Shown: positions 30,841 through 31,216 of the stretch, piece by piece
Numbering within the stretch: position 1 is the stretch's first letter
Layout of the letters: every line of letters starts with the position of its first letter
DNA from: Lachnospiraceae bacterium UBA7027
GTDB lineage: Bacteria > Bacillota > Clostridia > Lachnospirales > Lachnospiraceae
Assembly (NCBI GenBank): GCA_002494135.1
Contig: DLBG01000115.1
Location: forward strand, 1 to 31,216
DNA: 31,216 bases
Direction: 5' to 3'
Notes under the pieces: generated by a model
The model's database searches: none
Told to the model about the DNA's origin: nothing
Seen by the model: the letters and a program-made list of their open reading frames with translations, nothing else
Made by a program: the position numbers and the translations under genes

Positions 30841-31045
30841 TTGAAAAATCTTTTTATGATATGATTCATATTCAGGCGATTCACCGGCCTGACAGTACAA
30901 TACCGTAGGAAGACCGATTGATGATGTGGAAACACGTATCTGGGATGATGAACGCGGGATGCTGCCGCATGATGAAAATGTACAAACCCCGACCCATGAT
31001 TTGATCATTGAAATGATCCGGGGCATAGAAGATATACGCTGTTGA
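30837..31045 (+). pseudogene. Frameshifted small reading frame
   Basis: An ATG overlaps the ACT stop (ATGA). The frame reads MIEKSFYDMIHIQAIHRPDS and meets a TAG at 30906. If one base is added near 30903-30906, the frame continues as PVGRPIDDVETRIWDDERG and on to a TGA at 31043, about 69 aa in all. The junction sequence and the uninterrupted tail fit a one-base loss. The protein family is not recognised. It could be a pseudogene, a sequencing error, or two unrelated small frames. Confidence 0.45.
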
Positions 31046-31108
31046 AACAAGGAAAATTTACTACCAAAATACTACGATTCACGAAAGATATAGTGGCTCT
31101 TTGCAATA

Positions 31109-31121
31109 TACTCATTGTGTA
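31109..31121 (+). promoter_or_regulatory. Operator copy 1 of the edge gene (over the -35)
   Basis: TACTCATTGTGTA, one mismatch from the perfect palindrome TACTCATTGAGTA. It covers the -35 (TTGTGT, 31115-31120) of the promoter. Confidence 0.6.
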
Positions 31122-31143
31122 AACAAAAAATATGTGCTATTAT
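31115..31143 (+). promoter_or_regulatory. Promoter of the edge gene
   Basis: TTGTGT (31115-31120) and TATTAT (31138-31143), with a 17-bp spacer. The start falls near 31150, inside operator copy 2. Confidence 0.55.
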
Positions 31144-31144
31144 A

Positions 31145-31157
31145 TACTCAATGAGTA
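31145..31157 (+). promoter_or_regulatory. Operator copy 2 of the edge gene (after the -10)
   Basis: TACTCAATGAGTA is a perfect 13-bp palindrome, directly after the -10. Two matching dyads at 36-bp centre distance flanking a promoter are typical of an autoregulated repressor. Confidence 0.65.
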
Positions 31158-31179
31158 AAATGCAGAAGGGAGAAATGCT

Positions 31180-31216
31180 ATGTCGGATGAAATGTTTAGT
31201 GTAAAAATGAAAGAAT
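31180..31216 (+). CDS. 5' end of a gene cut by the window edge
   Basis: An ATG at 31180 opens a frame of 12 codons to the edge (MSDEMFSVKMKE), with GAAGGGA 8 bases upstream. A closer ATG at 31175 runs into a stop after nine codons. Too little is visible to name the product. The two operators around the promoter suggest a DNA-binding regulator (for example TetR or PadR type), but this is only inference. Confidence 0.6.
   Translation, partial: MSDEMFSVKMKE

Noticed and set aside
1..31216. Mobile elements, tRNA, rRNA or CRISPR
   Set aside because: No transposase-like protein, no terminal inverted repeats flanking genes, no tRNA cloverleaf and no array of spaced repeats was recognised. The only tandem repeat is the 9-bp block at 18433, which has no spacers.

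Overview
The window reads as chromosomal DNA of a low-to-mid GC Bacillota, most likely a Clostridia member of the Lachnospiraceae (Butyrivibrio/Roseburia-like). The reasons are strong AGGAGG ribosome sites, the gene families present (YhaO/YhaN pair, FeoB-associated Cys-rich protein, substrate-binding-domain GGDEF protein, YolD-like/Y-family polymerase pair), and an esterase that closely resembles the Butyrivibrio feruloyl esterase Est1E. I assigned this from recalled protein families, not from a search. I see no tRNA, rRNA, CRISPR array, IS element or prophage. The window is gene-dense and mostly on the + strand.

Layout. (1) 1-173: end of an unseen upstream gene and a strong terminator. (2) 174-8046: a GGDEF protein with a LacI-type sugar-binding domain, divergent from a fructose operon fruK-fruA-ptsH-ptsI-DeoR regulator that ends in a terminator. 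The operon carries the two general PTS proteins as well as the fructose-specific ones. Its HPr has Gly at the position of the regulatory Ser46. (3) 8110-14427: a DNA-repair neighbourhood. It holds yhaO- and yhaN-like Mre11/Rad50-type genes, a small lipoprotein and a deoxyinosine glycosylase on the + strand. Convergent to these is a YolD-like small protein plus Y-family polymerase, whose promoter contains a perfect Gram-positive LexA (SOS) box. (4) 14523-15459: YegP-like protein (-) and a stand-alone STAS anti-sigma antagonist (+). (5) 15489-18426: a YdcF-like lipoprotein, an Est1E-like esterase and an RlmI-like rRNA methyltransferase. (6) 18427-21398: a 9-bp tandem repeat plus hairpin leader, a PPOX-family flavin protein, a 256-aa protein of unknown function and a DUF4139 protein with a C-terminal zinc ribbon.

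(7) 21421-24614: an iron-uptake operon feoA-feoA-feoB-Cys-rich protein. It lies behind a promoter with three copies of the dyad GGTTAG-N6-CTAAC(C/T); the first copy fills the whole spacer between -35 and -10. (8) 24650-27159: a methyltransferase, a ZIP metal transporter and an acyltransferase 3. (9) 27215-31045: a beta-lactamase-fold serine hydrolase, two proteins of unknown function (one a 476-aa modular repeat protein), an ACT-domain protein and a small frameshifted reading frame. (10) The right edge holds the start of a gene with two dyad operators flanking its promoter, which looks like an autoregulated repressor.

The most interesting signals are regulatory: the iron operator triplet, the SOS promoter that would make a leaderless mRNA, the edge operator pair and the fructose direct repeats. 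The clearest uncharacterised proteins are the 476-aa repeat protein and the 256-aa protein. None of this proves a new system. The best candidates for something undescribed are the GGTTAG-N6-CTAAC operator and the SOS-controlled, possibly leaderless YolD-like/polymerase unit.
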